This document shows, in pieces, positions 4,863-6,161 of a DNA stretch of 6,161 nucleotides (its first letter is position 1; each line of letters starts with the position of its first letter). The stretch is from positions 1-6,161 of the forward strand of contig DLQI01000036.1 in assembly GCA_002478745.1 (NCBI GenBank). Direction: 5' to 3'. The notes beneath the pieces are model-generated. The model saw nothing but the letters and a program-made list of their open reading frames with translations, did not search any database and was not told the origin of the DNA. The translations under genes and the position numbers were made by a program. This DNA comes from Rhodobacteraceae bacterium UBA7436. GTDB taxonomy: Bacteria > Pseudomonadota > Alphaproteobacteria > Rhodobacterales > Rhodobacteraceae.

Positions 4863-5834
4863 GTGTCAGAAAGAGCCATTCAACCCATTTGTGCCTTCGA
4901 TATTGGTAAAGACGGAAAGCCGATCCCTATCAACTCGGCATGGCCATCGGCGGAGGCAGGCTCAGACGTTGCATATCGATGGTTGCATTTTGACACCGCC
5001 GAAGACGCATTGGGAGTTTGGACAGAGGAGTTCCTACCTCCTTCCGCGCATACGGCACTCCGGCAAGCTGAAACGCGCCCCAGATGTACCCATGTAGAAG
5101 AAGGGCTGATCCTGAACCTGCGTGGGGTCAACCTCAATCCGGGAGAAGAGGCCGATGATATGGTGTCATTGCGGCTTTGGGTGACAAAGGGACTGGTTGT
5201 CAGTGCGCGCATAAGAAAAGTTTGGGCATTGGATGAAATACGTCAAAAGATGGAAAGAGGTGAGGCTCCCAAGTCAATTGACCTGTTCTTAGCAGAACTG
5301 ACATTCGGCCTGACACAACGCATCGAGCGCATTGCAGTTAAGTTAGAAGAAGAAGCGGACGCTATTGAAGAAGATGCCCTGGCCCGTCCCAAGGATGTGA
5401 GCGAAATACTTGCGCAATGTCGGCAAAGCGTCATCAAGTTACGCCGGTTCATAAGGCCACAGAAAGAAGCTCTGGTCGCGCTGGCAGACAATCAGGCTTG
5501 GCCCTTGGAGCCCCGCGCGGCTGCTATGCTCAGCGAAACGGCTAACAAGACCACACGCACCGTCGAAGCGCTCGATGCGACGCACGACAGATTACTTGCA
5601 ACGCAAGATCACCTCGACATTCTGCACGCGTCAGCTTTGGGGCGAAATAGCTACGTCCTCTCAGTCGTAGCCGCGATCTTTCTGCCACTTGGGTTCTTGA
5701 CGGGCTTGTTTGGTATCAACGTGGGTGGAATGCCCGGCGTTGAATCTCCGATGGGGTTTTGGATTGTGACAGGCGGATCTGCCGTAATCGGAATCGCGCT
5801 GTTTGCCATTTTCCGATTTGCGAAATGGCTTTGA
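4863..5834 (+). CDS. zntB: CorA-family divalent metal transporter, ZntB-like (zinc transport)
   Basis: This 323-residue protein belongs to the CorA family, whose members form pentameric inner-membrane metal channels/transporters with a large cytoplasmic funnel. Residues about 1-150 form the alpha/beta cytoplasmic domain and about 150-262 the long stalk helix, rich in Glu, Arg and Lys. Two C-terminal membrane helices follow (about 264-283 and 298-317), then the basic end 'FRFAKWL'. The loop motif is GIN ('GLFGINVGGMPG', 281-292) instead of the GMN of magnesium-type CorA. With 'NVGGMPG', this is characteristic of ZntB, which moves zinc (reported as proton-linked uptake in E. coli), and the length matches E. 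coli ZntB (327). The GTG start is chosen for its GGAG site; TTG at 4851 would add four residues. The gene lies 111 bp after the small unknown gene on the same strand. Exact ion preference cannot be proven from sequence. Confidence 0.9.
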   Translation: MSERAIQPICAFDIGKDGKPIPINSAWPSAEAGSDVAYRWLHFDTAEDALGVWTEEFLPPSAHTALRQAETRPRCTHVEEGLILNLRGVNLNPGEEADDMVSLRLWVTKGLVVSARIRKVWALDEIRQKMERGEAPKSIDLFLAELTFGLTQRIERIAVKLEEEADAIEEDALARPKDVSEILAQCRQSVIKLRRFIRPQKEALVALADNQAWPLEPRAAAMLSETANKTTRTVEALDATHDRLLATQDHLDILHASALGRNSYVLSVVAAIFLPLGFLTGLFGINVGGMPGVESPMGFWIVTGGSAVIGIALFAIFRFAKWL

Positions 5835-6161
5835 GACTAAAGTGATGTCAGCCGTCTTCGACTATAGTAAATTTTCCAAAGCAGTAATTATCCGACGGGC
5901 GCTTTGATTGAAAGCAGGACGAGAGCGGACGTTGGTGAATACCCAGCGAACGGCGGATTCGTCCGCACACTACCAGTTCAAACACGGCGCAGCGAAAGTC
6001 CCGTTCAGCGTTTTGGGATCACTCATGGATCGTGCCGCGCCAACGCAAATCCTCACGCCGAAAAACTTGATTAGATCAACTTTTCGCCCAAACGGCAGTC
6101 CGCGTGTCCACGATGAAAATCCAACGAAATCAGACAATTGAGAACCCAGACTATGATCCGC
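5835..6161. other. Non-coding right end of the window
   Basis: I see no supported gene in these 327 bp. A 77-codon frame from a TTG at 5908 has no ribosome binding site and a low-information Arg-, Thr- and Pro-rich composition. Small structures are present: ACTATAGT palindrome at 5861-5868, GCTTT-GATTG-AAAGC at 5901-5915, and GCGGA-TTCG-TCCGC at 5953-5966. None is followed by a clear T-run, so no confident terminator for zntB is called. Confidence 0.5.
5953..5966. repeat. Small hairpin with TTCG loop, with an alternative pairing partner
   Basis: GCGGA (5953-5957) pairs with TCCGC (5962-5966) around a TTCG loop. The same right arm (GTCCGC, 5961-5966) could instead pair with GCGGAC at 5935-5940. 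The stems are only 5-6 bp and no function is implied. Confidence 0.35.

Noticed and set aside
5908..6141. 77-codon frame after zntB
   Set aside because: It starts with TTG, has no ribosome binding site, and has no domain or membrane signal.
1..6161. CRISPR array, tRNA, rRNA or complete insertion sequence
   Set aside because: No regularly spaced repeats, cloverleaf-like segment, rRNA-like stretch or transposase gene was seen on either strand.

Overview
The window looks like chromosomal DNA of a marine alphaproteobacterium, most likely Rhodobacterales (Roseobacter group). This rests on moderate GC content, the protein variants seen, and the gene order mgtE - rimB - rimK - AstE/aspartoacylase-like, which I associate with that group. 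The genus cannot be fixed from this sequence.

Left edge (1-566): a truncated tyrosine-recombinase (integrase) gene on the minus strand keeps its ribosome binding site, start and first catalytic-domain segment but is cut off after 69 codons. It is followed by about 330 bp without a credible gene. That stretch holds a 20-bp inverted repeat, a 13-bp direct repeat pair and a short palindrome, and it looks like a scar of past mobile-element activity.

Centre (567-4385): a tightly packed minus-strand operon, read right to left. It contains an MgtE-type Mg2+ transporter/channel, a RimB-type retropepsin-like protein ('ATP-dependent zinc protease' family), RimK (ATP-grasp glutamate ligase for ribosomal protein S6), and a zinc-dependent AstE/aspartoacylase-like hydrolase. 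All three junctions overlap by 1-4 nt (ATGA, ATGA, TGATG), which points to translational coupling and co-expression. RimB and RimK are a known pair acting on ribosomal S6 glutamylation. The added metallohydrolase suggests a write/trim or acyl-amino-acid cycle, but that is inference.

Right (4386-5834): a short AT-rich divergent region with a 14-bp perfect palindrome and a third copy of its half-site separates mgtE from a plus-strand gene for an unrecognised 93-residue protein. This gene may be read from a leaderless transcript. It is followed by a CorA/ZntB-family divalent-metal transporter. The mgtE/small gene/zntB arrangement places two unrelated metal-ion transporters around one candidate operator.

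Right edge (5835-6161): non-coding as far as I can tell, with small hairpins only. No tRNA, rRNA, CRISPR array or complete insertion sequence was seen.
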